DNA from: Mycobacterium innocens | Lineage (GTDB): Bacteria; Actinomycetota; Actinomycetes; Mycobacteriales; Mycobacteriaceae | NCBI RefSeq assembly: GCF_900566055.1 | Contig: NZ_UPHQ01000253.1 | Span: 1-64,000, forward strand | Reading direction: 5' to 3' | DNA: 64,000 nt | Shown here: piece after piece, positions 17,166 to 26,280 of the stretch | Numbering within the stretch: the stretch's first letter is position 1 | Layout: each line of letters begins with the position of its first letter | Position numbers and translations under genes: made by a program | Notes under the pieces: model-generated | Seen by the model: the letters and a program-made list of their open reading frames with translations, nothing else | What the model was told of the DNA's origin: nothing | Databases searched by the model: none

Positions 17166-18827
17166 ATGCGCCGCCAGGCGGGTCGGCCACCGCGCGCTCC
17201 GACGACCGTAGCCAGCACTCATGCCAGAAGCCAACAGCGTCTGGACGATGATGCCCGGACAGCCGACCGCCCCGCCGCGCCGGATCCCAGGACGGACTGC
17301 CGACTGGATTCCAGGCTTTTGCTGATCACCGTGACGTGCATGATGCTTCCGCTGATGGTCACGCTGGACACCACGGTCGTCAATGTGGCGCAGCGGACGT
17401 TCATCGAGGAGTTCTCGTCGACCCAGGCCGTGGTGGCCTGGGCATCGACCGGCTATACCTTGGCGCTGGCGGCGGTGATCCCGCTGACCGGCTGGTTGGC
17501 CAATCGGCTGGGCACCAAGCGGCTCCTGATGGCCTCGGTGCTGATGTTCACCGCGGGATCATTGCTGTGCGCGCTGGCGTCGAATATCGGACTGCTGGTG
17601 GCTTTTCGGGCGGTGCAGGGTTTCGGCGGCGGGATGCTGTTGCCGCTGCAGCTGATCATTCTGGCGCGCGCGGCGGGTCCGGCGCGGTTGGGCCGGGTGA
17701 TGACGATCAGCATGATCACCGTCTTGTTGGCCCCCATCGTCGGACCCATTCTCGGCGGCTGGCTGATCGACTCGTTCGGCTGGCAGTGGATCTTCCTGAT
17801 CAATCTCCCGATCGGAGCGGTGACCCTGCTGCTGGCGGGATTTACGCTGCCCCAAGATGATTCGCTGCCCGCGGAGTCGCTGGACGTGGTCGGCATGGCG
17901 CTGCTGTCACCGGGTCTGGTGCTGCTGCTCTATGGGGTGTCACAGCTGCCCGGGCGCGGCACCTTCGCCGACCCGTATGTCTGGGCACCGGCCACCATCG
18001 GTGTGCTGCTGATCGGCGCTTTCGCCCACCACGCGCTGCGCCGGAGCGACTGTGCGCTGATCGATCTGCGGCTGCTCAAGAATCGGTCAGTCGCGGCCGC
18101 CAACGCGACCCGGTTCCTGTTCGCCATCACCTTTTTCGGCAGCTGCCTACTGTTTCCGGCGTACTTCCAGCAGGTGCTCGGCAAGAGCCCGATGCAGTCG
18201 GGGCTGCTGCTCATCCCGCAGACCGTGGCCGCTGCCACGGTGATGCCGATCGTCGGACGGCTGATGGAAACCCGGGGACCGCGCAACGTGGTGTTGGTCG
18301 GCATAGCGGTGACCGTCGTCGGCATGGGCATGTTTGTTTACGCCATCCGCCACCAGGGCATCGACCTCACCGTGCTGCTGGGGGGGCTCGGCCTTTTCGG
18401 CCTGGGCACCGCCTGTTTGATGGTTCCGGTGACCTGGGCGGCCGTGCACACGCTCAATTCCAGCGAAGTAGCTCATGGCTCGACGCTGTTCAACGTCAAC
18501 CACAACGTCGCCGCGTCCGTCGGCACGGCCTTGATGTCGGTAATGCTCACCAGCAGCTTCAACGGCAGCGCCGCCATTGCCGCGGCCAGACAAGCCGATT
18601 CGATCCGGGAACGGGCGGCCCCGCGAGGCTTTTCCGCCGACCTGTCCGGGCTGCCGTCACAGGTGCGCGCCCCCGACTTCGCCGAACACCTCGCCGACGA
18701 CCTGGCGCTCTCCTACACCGGGGTGTTCGGGGTCGCCATGGTCTTGACCGCGATGATCGCTATTCCGGCGTCGTTTCTGCCGAAACGGGCCGCACCCCGG
18801 GTTCAGTTGATCGAGGCGGATTCGTAG
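17166..18827 (+). CDS. MFS multidrug/metabolite exporter (DHA2, 14-TM, EmrB type)
   Basis: This 553-residue membrane protein has a hydrophilic Arg-rich N-terminus of ~50 residues. About 14 hydrophobic segments follow. The first contains the DHA2 signature MVTLDTTVVNVAQ, and motif A is GWLANRLGTKRLL. Later motifs are GPILGGWLIDSFGWQWIFLI and QQVLGKSPMQSGLLLIPQ. DHA2 proteins export drugs or small metabolites using the proton gradient. ATG 17166 is used; an AGGAGA lies 12 bases upstream, which is rather far. It is divergent from the cupin operon, with 94 bases between starts, so both are probably controlled together. It is a natural candidate for exporting the operon's product. Confidence 0.85.
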   Translation: MRRQAGRPPRAPTTVASTHARSQQRLDDDARTADRPAAPDPRTDCRLDSRLLLITVTCMMLPLMVTLDTTVVNVAQRTFIEEFSSTQAVVAWASTGYTLALAAVIPLTGWLANRLGTKRLLMASVLMFTAGSLLCALASNIGLLVAFRAVQGFGGGMLLPLQLIILARAAGPARLGRVMTISMITVLLAPIVGPILGGWLIDSFGWQWIFLINLPIGAVTLLLAGFTLPQDDSLPAESLDVVGMALLSPGLVLLLYGVSQLPGRGTFADPYVWAPATIGVLLIGAFAHHALRRSDCALIDLRLLKNRSVAAANATRFLFAITFFGSCLLFPAYFQQVLGKSPMQSGLLLIPQTVAAATVMPIVGRLMETRGPRNVVLVGIAVTVVGMGMFVYAIRHQGIDLTVLLGGLGLFGLGTACLMVPVTWAAVHTLNSSEVAHGSTLFNVNHNVAASVGTALMSVMLTSSFNGSAAIAAARQADSIRERAAPRGFSADLSGLPSQVRAPDFAEHLADDLALSYTGVFGVAMVLTAMIAIPASFLPKRAAPRVQLIEADS

Positions 18828-18848
18828 CATCCGCCGGCGGTATTCGGG

Positions 18849-19265
18849 TCAGTTGCCTTCGGTAGCCGGGCTCGCATCCTTGGCGCCCATCTTCAGGATT
18901 GCCGCGGCCAACGGGTAGTCGGCGCCTTCGCGTTGCTCGATATAGCGGCGAATCCGCTCGTTGCCGAACAGCGCGACACCGGCCTGCTCCATATATTGGC
19001 GCATCTCGTCGATGTCGAGCAGGATCAGCTCGTCCTCGCCGCGCCATCCGAACGCGATCTGCAGCACCCGCGGCGACAGATCGAAGTACTCGCCGACCGC
19101 GGTGAGCTCGGCAAAGTCGGGGAAGTCGGCGGCCTCCTTGCGTCGGGAGTAGGTGGCTTTGGGCAGTTTGAGCGCGGAACCGATTTCGCTGTCCGGAACG
19201 TCGCGGTTGAGCAGCCACTCCAGCACGCGGCCAAGGTCCTTACCCGCTCGGTTAAGTCTTGGCAT
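18849..19265 (-). CDS. putative DNA-binding protein (helix-turn-helix), conserved mycobacterial type
   Basis: This 138-residue protein begins MPRLNRAGKDLGRVLEWLL. It has a helix-turn-helix-like segment, VPDSEIGSALKLPKATYSRR, at about 28-47. A helical C-terminal half (ILLDIDEMRQYMEQAGVALF) follows and may be a dimer or ligand domain. It resembles small XRE/immunity-repressor-type proteins, but I cannot name a characterised relative. The start at 19265 follows GGTGGG; the longer open frame upstream is AT-rich and non-coding in character. It is divergent from the secreted-protein gene. A dyad in the shared promoter may be its operator. Confidence 0.65.
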   Translation of the reverse strand: MPRLNRAGKDLGRVLEWLLNRDVPDSEIGSALKLPKATYSRRKEAADFPDFAELTAVGEYFDLSPRVLQIAFGWRGEDELILLDIDEMRQYMEQAGVALFGNERIRRYIEQREGADYPLAAAILKMGAKDASPATEGN

Positions 19266-19364
19266 CCCACCAACGTAGTGCCGGTTCCGAGAGCCGTCAA
19301 TCCTGACACGCTCGTGGAACCTGACCGGATAGGCACGCGCCAATAATATTTTTTCGGGAAGGTA

Positions 19365-19378
19365 TTCCATTTTTGGAA
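19365..19378. promoter_or_regulatory. dyad TTCCA-N4-TGGAA in AT-rich divergent promoter
   Basis: A perfect inverted repeat (TTCCA, TTTT, TGGAA) lies in the 209-base gap between the putative DNA-binding protein and the secreted protein. It sits next to an unusually AT-rich patch (19341-19357) for this genome. Candidate -10 hexamers TAACGT and TACCGT (19396-19401) lie just downstream, towards the secreted-protein gene. This would be a natural operator for the adjacent helix-turn-helix protein. That assignment is inferred from position only. Confidence 0.4.
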
Positions 19379-19474
19379 CGAATGACGTAACGTACCTACC
19401 GTGAGGCGCTGAGACGGCACGGAGGCCCGTCACACGAAACGAGATCCTCACCGGACCAGATTGGGGTTAACGAC

Positions 19475-19858
19475 ATGGCACACAGCGCAGCCACCACGAA
19501 CCACGCCTTGCCGTCACAACGGCGCCGCACCGCCGGGCGGCTCTCTCGTCTGCTCGTCGTCGCCGCCGCCGGAGCAGCCCTGCTGGCCTCCGCGCCCGCT
19601 TTTGCCGACGTCGCCGAAACCGGCCCGTCCTACCAGCTGGGCTACACCAAGGCGGTCCAGGATGGCGGTTTCACGGTCAGCAGAATGCGCGCCATGGGCT
19701 TTCCGGACGAAGCGATCGTCATCTCGAGCCAGGCGCACAAAGTCTGCGCCAGGGAACTGGCCTCGGTGCAGGCCGTCGCTGGGGTCAATGACGCCGACTT
19801 CCTGCGTGGTTGTGCCAGCGGAGTGCAAAGCCTGGTCGATGCCGGAATGGCCTCCTGA
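19475..19858 (+). CDS. small secreted protein of unknown function, two cysteines
   Basis: This 127-residue protein has a positively charged N-terminus. A hydrophobic core follows (LLVVAAAGAALLASA) and a signal-peptidase site after APAFA at about residue 44. The mature part is ~83 residues and holds two Cys (in AHKVCAREL and FLRGCASG). These would form one disulfide in the exported protein. I do not recognise the family. It faces a small DNA-binding protein across a dyad-bearing promoter and has no partner downstream. Confidence 0.7.
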   Translation: MAHSAATTNHALPSQRRRTAGRLSRLLVVAAAGAALLASAPAFADVAETGPSYQLGYTKAVQDGGFTVSRMRAMGFPDEAIVISSQAHKVCARELASVQAVAGVNDADFLRGCASGVQSLVDAGMAS

Positions 19859-20094
19859 CGCCTGCGCCGCCCGCTGCGGATCTCGGCACCGGTAACCCGG
19901 CCCCGCCTGGCTAGGAGGAAATTCCGACAATCGATCCGCACAACCCTTACGACGCCGACGTGGCCACACCAGAGGATCTCGACGGCGTCCTGGCAAATCT
20001 GAAAACACGCGTCGCGGCGGTAGAATCTCCTCACCCGGGCGCTCGAGCGCTGACCGTCGTCCGCGCACCGACGCGTGGCCGGGACGCAACCGGG

Positions 20095-20970
20095 TCACCC
20101 GTTGTCGACCCGACGGGCCAGGAAGTCCAGGACAGCGCCGGCGAAGATGTCGTTGCGGTCTCCGGCCACCATGTGCCCCGCACCACGCACGTCGGTGAAC
20201 TCCACCTGCGGAAAGCGGGACAGAAATTCGTCAGCGCGTTCCTGACTGACCAGGTCGCTCATCTGACCGCGAATGAGCAGCATGGGCACGCCGCCGTCCA
20301 GGATCGCCTCGACGGCGGCGTACAGGCGGTCGGCCTCGGTGACCTCGATCGGGGGAAACGCCGCGGCGCCGCTGATGAACTGCGGGTCCCAGTGCCAGTA
20401 CCAGCGATCGCCGCGGCGGCGGAGGTTGCTGGTCAGACCCTCCAGATCGGACGGTCGTGGGCGATGCGGGTTGTACTCGGCGATCATGTCAGCGACTTCG
20501 TCGAGTGAACCGAACCCCGATTCCACCCGGTTGGCCATGAACGCGTGCACCCGATTCGCCCCGGACGGGTCCATGTTCGGCACGATGTCCACCAGCACCA
20601 CCGCGCTGGCGATGCCCCGCGCCAGTTCGCCGGCCAGCAGCATCGCGGTGAACCCGCCCAGCGACGCGCCCACCAGCACCGGGCGTGGCGGCAGGCCGCG
20701 CAGTAGCTCCCGGACATCGCCGGCGAAGCTCACCACGCGATAGTCTCCTTCGCTGGACCAGTCCGATTCGCCATGGCCCCGCAAGTCGACGGTGACGGCT
20801 TGCCAACCCCGTTCGGCTACGGCGGCAGCCGCCCGACCCCAGGAGCGACGGGTCTGCCCGCCGCCGTGCAGGAACACCACGGCGCGCGCCCGCGGATCAC
20901 CCAATCGGTCGGCGACGATGCGGACACCACCCGGCCCCTGGATCGAGAACGATTCCGGTGCAGTCGTCAT
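20095..20970 (-). CDS. alpha/beta hydrolase
   Basis: This 291-residue protein has the oxyanion motif VVFLHGGGQTRRSW near 30-45. The nucleophile elbow is GASLGGFTAML (Ser near 101) and the catalytic His is in RGAGHMVAGD near 270. The acidic residue is probably in the LLIRGQMSDLV segment. The length and motifs fit the epoxide hydrolase/haloperoxidase-like branch, and the substrate is unknown. There is no signal peptide. It stands alone on the minus strand between the secreted protein and the divergent patatin gene. Confidence 0.88.
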   Translation of the reverse strand: MTTAPESFSIQGPGGVRIVADRLGDPRARAVVFLHGGGQTRRSWGRAAAAVAERGWQAVTVDLRGHGESDWSSEGDYRVVSFAGDVRELLRGLPPRPVLVGASLGGFTAMLLAGELARGIASAVVLVDIVPNMDPSGANRVHAFMANRVESGFGSLDEVADMIAEYNPHRPRPSDLEGLTSNLRRRGDRWYWHWDPQFISGAAAFPPIEVTEADRLYAAVEAILDGGVPMLLIRGQMSDLVSQERADEFLSRFPQVEFTDVRGAGHMVAGDRNDIFAGAVLDFLARRVDNG

Positions 20971-21067
20971 CAGCTGATGTTAAGACGCTCTGACGTAGCC
21001 CCGGCTGGCTAATCTAAGCCCCGGGACTCGGCTCGGTCAGCCGGTCCCCGACATTGAAGGGTGCGCG

Positions 21068-24000
21068 ATGGCATTCGAAAAGCCGACACCGGTGACCCAG
21101 CTGACGCTGGAACTCCGACTCGCCACGATGATGACGGGCGGAGTCAGTCTCGCGGTCTGGATAGCCGGCGTCGCGCGCGAGCTCAACCTGCTTGCGCAAG
21201 CCTCGCAATGGCGCAGGGCGGGCGGGACCTTCCCGACGAACAGCCGGCTCACCACCGAGTCGACGGCATCCCTGCGGCATTATGCCCAACTCATCGACCT
21301 GCTCGACATGATCGTCGACGTCGACATCCTTTCCGGGACAAGCGGGGGCGGCATCAACGCGGCTTTGCTTGCGTCGTCGCGCATCTCGGGCGCCGACCTC
21401 GGTGGGCTCCGTGACCTGTGGCTCGATCTCGGGTCCCTGACCGACCTGTTGCGAGACCCGCGAGACGAGTTCACGCCGTCCCTGCTGTACGGCGACGAGA
21501 AGCTGTTCGCCACGCTGGCGACGCAGCTGCCCAGACTCGAGACCGGCCCGTTCCCGCCTGCGGAGTTTCCCGGCGGTCTCCGGATCCCGTCCACCACCCT
21601 GTACGTCACGACAACCCTGCTGTCCGGGGAGGCGAGCAGTTTCACCGACTCGTTCGGCACTCGCGTCCAATACGTCAACCGGCGTGGCCTGTTCACCTTC
21701 ACCGAGGCAGACCTGACGAACAAGGGCATCGCCCCGGCTCTGGCGCTGGCTGCGCGCAGCTCGGCCTCGTTTCCCCTCGCGTTCGAACCCTCCTTCGTGC
21801 CGTTCATGAAGGGGACCCCGGCACAGGGCGCTGTCCCTGCCCGACCACCGATGGCGCCGTACGCCAATATCACCCGTCCGCACTGGGTCGCCGACGGCAG
21901 CCTGCTCGACAACCGGCCCATTGACGTGTTGCTCAAACGCATCTGCGACCGCCCCGCCCGGCGTCCGGTACGCCGGGTGCTGCTGTTCGTCGTGCCGTCG
22001 TCCGGACCCCCACCGAACCTGATGCAACAAGCGGCAGCCGACAGCGCCGACGAGCGGCTCGGGCTGCTGGCCAGTCTGCTGAGGGATCTGGGGGCGATCA
22101 CCACTCAGTCCATCGCCACCGACCTGCGAGCGATTCGCGGCCATCAGGACCGCACCGCGGCGCGGATCGACGCGAAGTTGCGCCTGGCCGAGCTGGCCGC
22201 GACGCTGCCGCACGGCTCTCGGCTACTGACACCGCCGCTGCTGGCCGACTACCAGTCACGTGAGGCACAAAAACATGCGCGCGAGCTGACCGATGCGCTG
22301 TTCCGCCAGCTCGGCAGCTGGCTACCGGCGTCGAGCACCGCAACCGAACGGGTTCCCAAGAACTGGGAACCCGAACTGGCGGCAGTCGACACCGAGAAGG
22401 CGTGCCGCCAACACATCACCGCGGCGCTGCTGAGATGTTGGTCGCACCCGCCACACCAGCCGCTGCCCGACAGCACCGCCGACCTCGCCCGGTATGGCCA
22501 GCCGGCATACGAGCTTGCCAAAGGCAGCGCGCTCGCCGTCGCCCAGGCGGCATACCACCTGGCGCAGTCGGACGCCGATATCGCCGAATTGGCAGCGCTC
22601 ACCGCCGCTATCCATGCCGCCGGCCCGTCGCCCACCGCAGTCGACCTGGGTGATCTTGTTCGCGCGGTATGCGAGAACACGTCCATCCGCGAAGGGTCGC
22701 TCAAGGATGCCGCCGCCTTGATCGCCGACGGCTATCTCCAACAGTTAGCGGTGCAACACGACGCCTGGGACCGGCTCGGCGACGCGTTGGTCACCGGCTA
22801 TGACACGCTAAAGCGGTTGTGCGCCAACGCCGCAGCTGCCGTCGGCACCGATCGAGGCGGGTTGCTGTCACATGATCGCGTCGGTCCCAGTGCGCTCGAT
22901 ACCTACCTGGACTACCTGGGGGCCGGGGACGACCCGACGGCGATCGCGACGAAATTGTTCGATCTGGCCGCGACACAGCGGGCCATGCTGCCGGCAGACT
23001 CGGGCATCGAGCAGCCGGTGGAGCTCGTGCAGGTGAGTGCCGATACCCGCAGTCTGCTCGCGCCCGACTGCCGCAGTGCCCAGCAAAAGCTCACCGGTAT
23101 GCAATTCCATCAGTTCGGCGCCTTCTACAAGCGGTCCTGGCGAGTCAACGACTGGATGTGGGGACGGCTCGACGGAGCCGGCTGGCTCGTCCATGTCCTG
23201 CTGAACCCACGACGCGTGCACTGGATTGCACAGACCCGGGTCGGCACGCCCGGACCAGAGAGCCGGGCGCAGTGGTTTCTGCGCCAACTCAAAGCCCTTG
23301 GCGCACCTGAATTTCCGCGTTCGGGTTACCGGCTGCCGACCTTTAGTGGCGGCCCCGAGCAGCTACTCACCGAAACCATGGTGCTCGACGAGCTGGCATT
23401 TCTGGACGACCCGACGATGCCGTTGCCGACGAGCATTCCGCTGACGGCGCTGTGGCTGGCGCAGGCGTGGCACCGGCGAATCCTCGACGAGGAGTTGGAC
23501 ACACTGGCCAACACGGTGATCGACCCGCAGCCGGGACAGCGGCCGGATTGGAGCCCGACAACGTCGCGCAGCTGGGCCAAGAAAGTGTTGGCCGCAACCC
23601 CGGGGGACGCCAAATACGCTCTCTTGAACGAGAACCCGGTCGCGGGCGAAACGTTTGCCAGCGACAAGCGATCACCACTGATGGCGCAAACCCTCGCGAA
23701 GGCGGTCGCGACCGCATCCGCAGCGGCGGGCTCAATTCGGTTGCTGCCCAGTGCTTTCAAACCATCTGTGGTAACCCTGCGAACGTTGGCGCTCGGTGGG
23801 TACCGGGTGGTGTCGTTGACCAAAGGCATTGCCCGGACCACGATCATGGTCGGCGTGATGCTGCTGATCCTGGGTGTTGCCACCGCGATTCAATCGGCAA
23901 CAGTGCTCGGCGTCACCGGCCTGATCATGGCCGGAACCGGTAGTTATCTGATCGTCCTGGGAACATGGCAGTTCTCCAGCAGGTCGCTCTTTGCGCTGCT

Positions 24001-24214
24001 ATCGGTCACGCTGGCCGGCTCGGTGCTTTCGCTGGCAACGCCCGTCGTACGCAGCTGGCTGTTCGGCGACGCGGACCATCCCGGTCTGCTCGGCGCCAAC
24101 ATCTACTGGCTCGGCGAACAGTGGTGGCGGCCGCTGATCGCCGTGGGCGCGGTCGCGCTGGGCATCACGGTCATCGCGGCCGCCAAGCCCGGACGCCGTG
24201 ACAGCACGTCATAG
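21068..24214 (+). CDS. large patatin-like phospholipase with C-terminal membrane helices (Rv3479-like)
   Basis: This 1048-residue protein has an N-terminal patatin domain. The nucleophile is in LSGTSGGGINAALLASS (Ser near 91) and the catalytic Asp in WVADGSLLDNRPID (near 276), the patatin Ser-Asp dyad. A long middle region without recognised motifs follows. The last ~170 residues contain about four hydrophobic helices (TTIMVGVMLLILGVATAI; SLFALLSVTLAGSVLSLA; PLIAVGAVALGITVIAA). The length and position match M. tuberculosis Rv3479. It is predicted to be a membrane-anchored lipid acyl hydrolase; the substrate is unknown. Its stop overlaps the stop of the convergent gene by six bases. Confidence 0.85.
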   Translation: MAFEKPTPVTQLTLELRLATMMTGGVSLAVWIAGVARELNLLAQASQWRRAGGTFPTNSRLTTESTASLRHYAQLIDLLDMIVDVDILSGTSGGGINAALLASSRISGADLGGLRDLWLDLGSLTDLLRDPRDEFTPSLLYGDEKLFATLATQLPRLETGPFPPAEFPGGLRIPSTTLYVTTTLLSGEASSFTDSFGTRVQYVNRRGLFTFTEADLTNKGIAPALALAARSSASFPLAFEPSFVPFMKGTPAQGAVPARPPMAPYANITRPHWVADGSLLDNRPIDVLLKRICDRPARRPVRRVLLFVVPSSGPPPNLMQQAAADSADERLGLLASLLRDLGAITTQSIATDLRAIRGHQDRTAARIDAKLRLAELAATLPHGSRLLTPPLLADYQSREAQKHARELTDALFRQLGSWLPASSTATERVPKNWEPELAAVDTEKACRQHITAALLRCWSHPPHQPLPDSTADLARYGQPAYELAKGSALAVAQAAYHLAQSDADIAELAALTAAIHAAGPSPTAVDLGDLVRAVCENTSIREGSLKDAAALIADGYLQQLAVQHDAWDRLGDALVTGYDTLKRLCANAAAAVGTDRGGLLSHDRVGPSALDTYLDYLGAGDDPTAIATKLFDLAATQRAMLPADSGIEQPVELVQVSADTRSLLAPDCRSAQQKLTGMQFHQFGAFYKRSWRVNDWMWGRLDGAGWLVHVLLNPRRVHWIAQTRVGTPGPESRAQWFLRQLKALGAPEFPRSGYRLPTFSGGPEQLLTETMVLDELAFLDDPTMPLPTSIPLTALWLAQAWHRRILDEELDTLANTVIDPQPGQRPDWSPTTSRSWAKKVLAATPGDAKYALLNENPVAGETFASDKRSPLMAQTLAKAVATASAAAGSIRLLPSAFKPSVVTLRTLALGGYRVVSLTKGIARTTIMVGVMLLILGVATAIQSATVLGVTGLIMAGTGSYLIVLGTWQFSSRSLFALLSVTLAGSVLSLATPVVRSWLFGDADHPGLLGANIYWLGEQWWRPLIAVGAVALGITVIAAAKPGRRDSTS

Positions 24215-24898
24215 CGCACGGATCCCGTTGTAGAGCACCATCACTCCGATCAAGACCAACACCACCGCGAGCATTGCGGCGTGGTTCTTCGCCATCCAAT
24301 CCTTGAGCCGGGTCAGCGGCTCGTCGAGGCGATCACCGGCACTCAGGTAACCCACTATCGGGAAGGCGACCGTACTACCGGCGAGGGCGACGAAGATCGC
24401 GGCGCATATCCACTTACCGGCAACGCCGAGCGCACTGGTGCCGATAGCCAATCCGCCGGCCAGGCAAATGATCAGCACCTCGGGTCGCAGCACCACCAGC
24501 ACCGCCGCGGTGATGCCGGCACGCCGCGGAGTAATCGTCGAGAACGACCGCATCCAGCGCGGCGATTCGGCGTGTCCATGGCGGGTCAGCCAGCGGTAGC
24601 CGCCGAACAGGATCAGCGCCGAACCAAGGACCACCCGCAACCAGGACGCCCAGGCCGGCTGGGTCCGGTGCAGGCCGCCGAGCAGGCCGGACCCCGCGAT
24701 GAAGATCGCGGTCACCGCCGCCAGCCCCAACAGCCAGCCGCCCAGGAATGCCAGGCCCGTCGGCCGCGGCCGCGGCGCGTGTAGAACCAGGACCGCCGGG
24801 ATGACCGTCAACGGCGAAACCGCGATCACGAGCGCGAGCGGAACCAGACTAGCCAGCACCGCACCCCAATTTGCTGTCACGGCCTGCAATCTTCGCAT
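24209..24898 (-). CDS. GAP/LysE-type membrane transport protein (Rv3481c-like)
   Basis: This 229-residue protein has six hydrophobic segments. It begins ASLVPLALVIAVSPLTVIPA, the conserved first helix of the GAP (Sap, sulfolipid-1-addressing protein) group within the LysE superfamily. Length and place next to the patatin gene match Rv3481c. GAP proteins help export glycolipids in mycobacteria. Its own cargo is unknown. The neighbouring patatin suggests a lipid link. Confidence 0.8.
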   Translation of the reverse strand: MRRLQAVTANWGAVLASLVPLALVIAVSPLTVIPAVLVLHAPRPRPTGLAFLGGWLLGLAAVTAIFIAGSGLLGGLHRTQPAWASWLRVVLGSALILFGGYRWLTRHGHAESPRWMRSFSTITPRRAGITAAVLVVLRPEVLIICLAGGLAIGTSALGVAGKWICAAIFVALAGSTVAFPIVGYLSAGDRLDEPLTRLKDWMAKNHAAMLAVVLVLIGVMVLYNGIRAL

Positions 24899-24983
24899 CG
24901 ACCGGCCACCCCGACGTGCCCCGGGGTTCGATCTCCAAAAGATTCGCGTTGACGAGCGATCATCCGGTCTATGATCCGGCGTT

Positions 24984-26213
24984 GTGAGGGACGCGTATCC
25001 CGAACATGGGCCCGCGTCGCCGCCACGGTATCTCGTAGCGATCCTGATGTTCGTCGTGCCGATGAGCCAGATACCGCTGGACCTCTACACCCCGGCGCTG
25101 CCACAGATGGCTGTCGATCTGCGCGCGTCGTCGACGGCGATGCAACATACCGTGGCGGCCTACCTCCTTGGGATGAGTTTGGCGTTCGTCCCCGTCGGAA
25201 TCGTCGCGGACGCCCGGGGCCGCAAACCGGTCCTGCTGACCTGCCTGGGCATCGTTGTCGCCACCAGCGTGCTGTGCGCGGTAGCCGGCAGCGTGCCGGT
25301 GCTTCTCGCGGCGCGCTTCGTCGAGGGCGCGGCCGCGTCCGCCTGCATGGTGGTGCCCTACGCCATTGCCGCTGATTGCTTCCGCGGCCGGCGATTGACG
25401 TCGGTGTCGGGACTGCTCGGGGTCGCATGGGGGCTGGCGCCGGTGCTGGCGCCCGCGGCCGGCGGGGTAATGGTCCAGTTTCTCGACTGGCGGCTGGTGT
25501 TCGCCTCGATCGCGGCATTGGCCGCGCTCGCCGCGGTGGTCGTGGTGCTGCTGTTGCCTGAAACGCTTGCGCGGCAGAAGCGTTCACCGATCCACCCGAG
25601 GGCGATCACCCGGGTGCTGGCCGACGCGCTGCGGCATCGGGTGTTCACCAGTTTCGTGCTGGTTTTCGGCCTGATGGCCTCGGCGCAGCTTGCCTTCGGG
25701 GTGGCCGGACCCTTCCTCTACCAGGAGAACCTGGGGTTCTCGCCGGCGGCATACGGTTTGATGGCACTGATCGTCGGGGTGGCCAACCTGTGCGGCGAAC
25801 TGGCCTGCGGCATTCTGGCGGTTCGCCTCTCGGCGCGCCGGCTGGCCATGGGCGCGCTGACGGTCTTTGGCATCGGCACCTCGATACTGGTCGGATCGGG
25901 ACTGCTGATCGGAAACGACGCGTGGGCGCTCACCATCGGCTCCTGTCTGGCATTGTCCGGGTGCGGAGTGCTCTGCCCGCAGATGTACGGCCTGGCGATG
26001 GGCCTGTTCGCCCGCAATCTCGGATTGATCGGCGGTCTGGTGAGCGGCATCGGTTATCTCGTGGTCAGCGCCGCCACGGCTGCTGTGGGCGCGTTCCATG
26101 AACGGACCCAGACACCGCTGGGGCTGTTGTTCGCGGCATGTGGCGCAACAGCATTCGTGTTGCTCGCCTGGGCCATGGCCAGGTACGGACAAATCCGGCA
26201 ACCGGCACATTGA
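24984..26213 (+). CDS. MFS transporter, Bcr/CflA type
   Basis: This 409-residue protein has about 12 transmembrane segments. It has the Bcr/CflA start SQIPLDLYTPALPQMAVDL, motif A GIVADARGRKPVLL, and AAGGVMVQFLDWRLVFASIA. It is a proton-driven drug or metabolite exporter. The start is GTG, 85 bases from the divergent GAP-protein start. The C-terminus (ARYGQIRQPAH) is of ordinary length for the family. Confidence 0.87.
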   Translation: MRDAYPEHGPASPPRYLVAILMFVVPMSQIPLDLYTPALPQMAVDLRASSTAMQHTVAAYLLGMSLAFVPVGIVADARGRKPVLLTCLGIVVATSVLCAVAGSVPVLLAARFVEGAAASACMVVPYAIAADCFRGRRLTSVSGLLGVAWGLAPVLAPAAGGVMVQFLDWRLVFASIAALAALAAVVVVLLLPETLARQKRSPIHPRAITRVLADALRHRVFTSFVLVFGLMASAQLAFGVAGPFLYQENLGFSPAAYGLMALIVGVANLCGELACGILAVRLSARRLAMGALTVFGIGTSILVGSGLLIGNDAWALTIGSCLALSGCGVLCPQMYGLAMGLFARNLGLIGGLVSGIGYLVVSAATAAVGAFHERTQTPLGLLFAACGATAFVLLAWAMARYGQIRQPAH

Positions 26214-26280
26214 CGACGGCCAGTGACCGGGCATCCGTCCGGGGCCGCCGGACCGGCCGGCGCGGTCAGGACTGCGGGTT

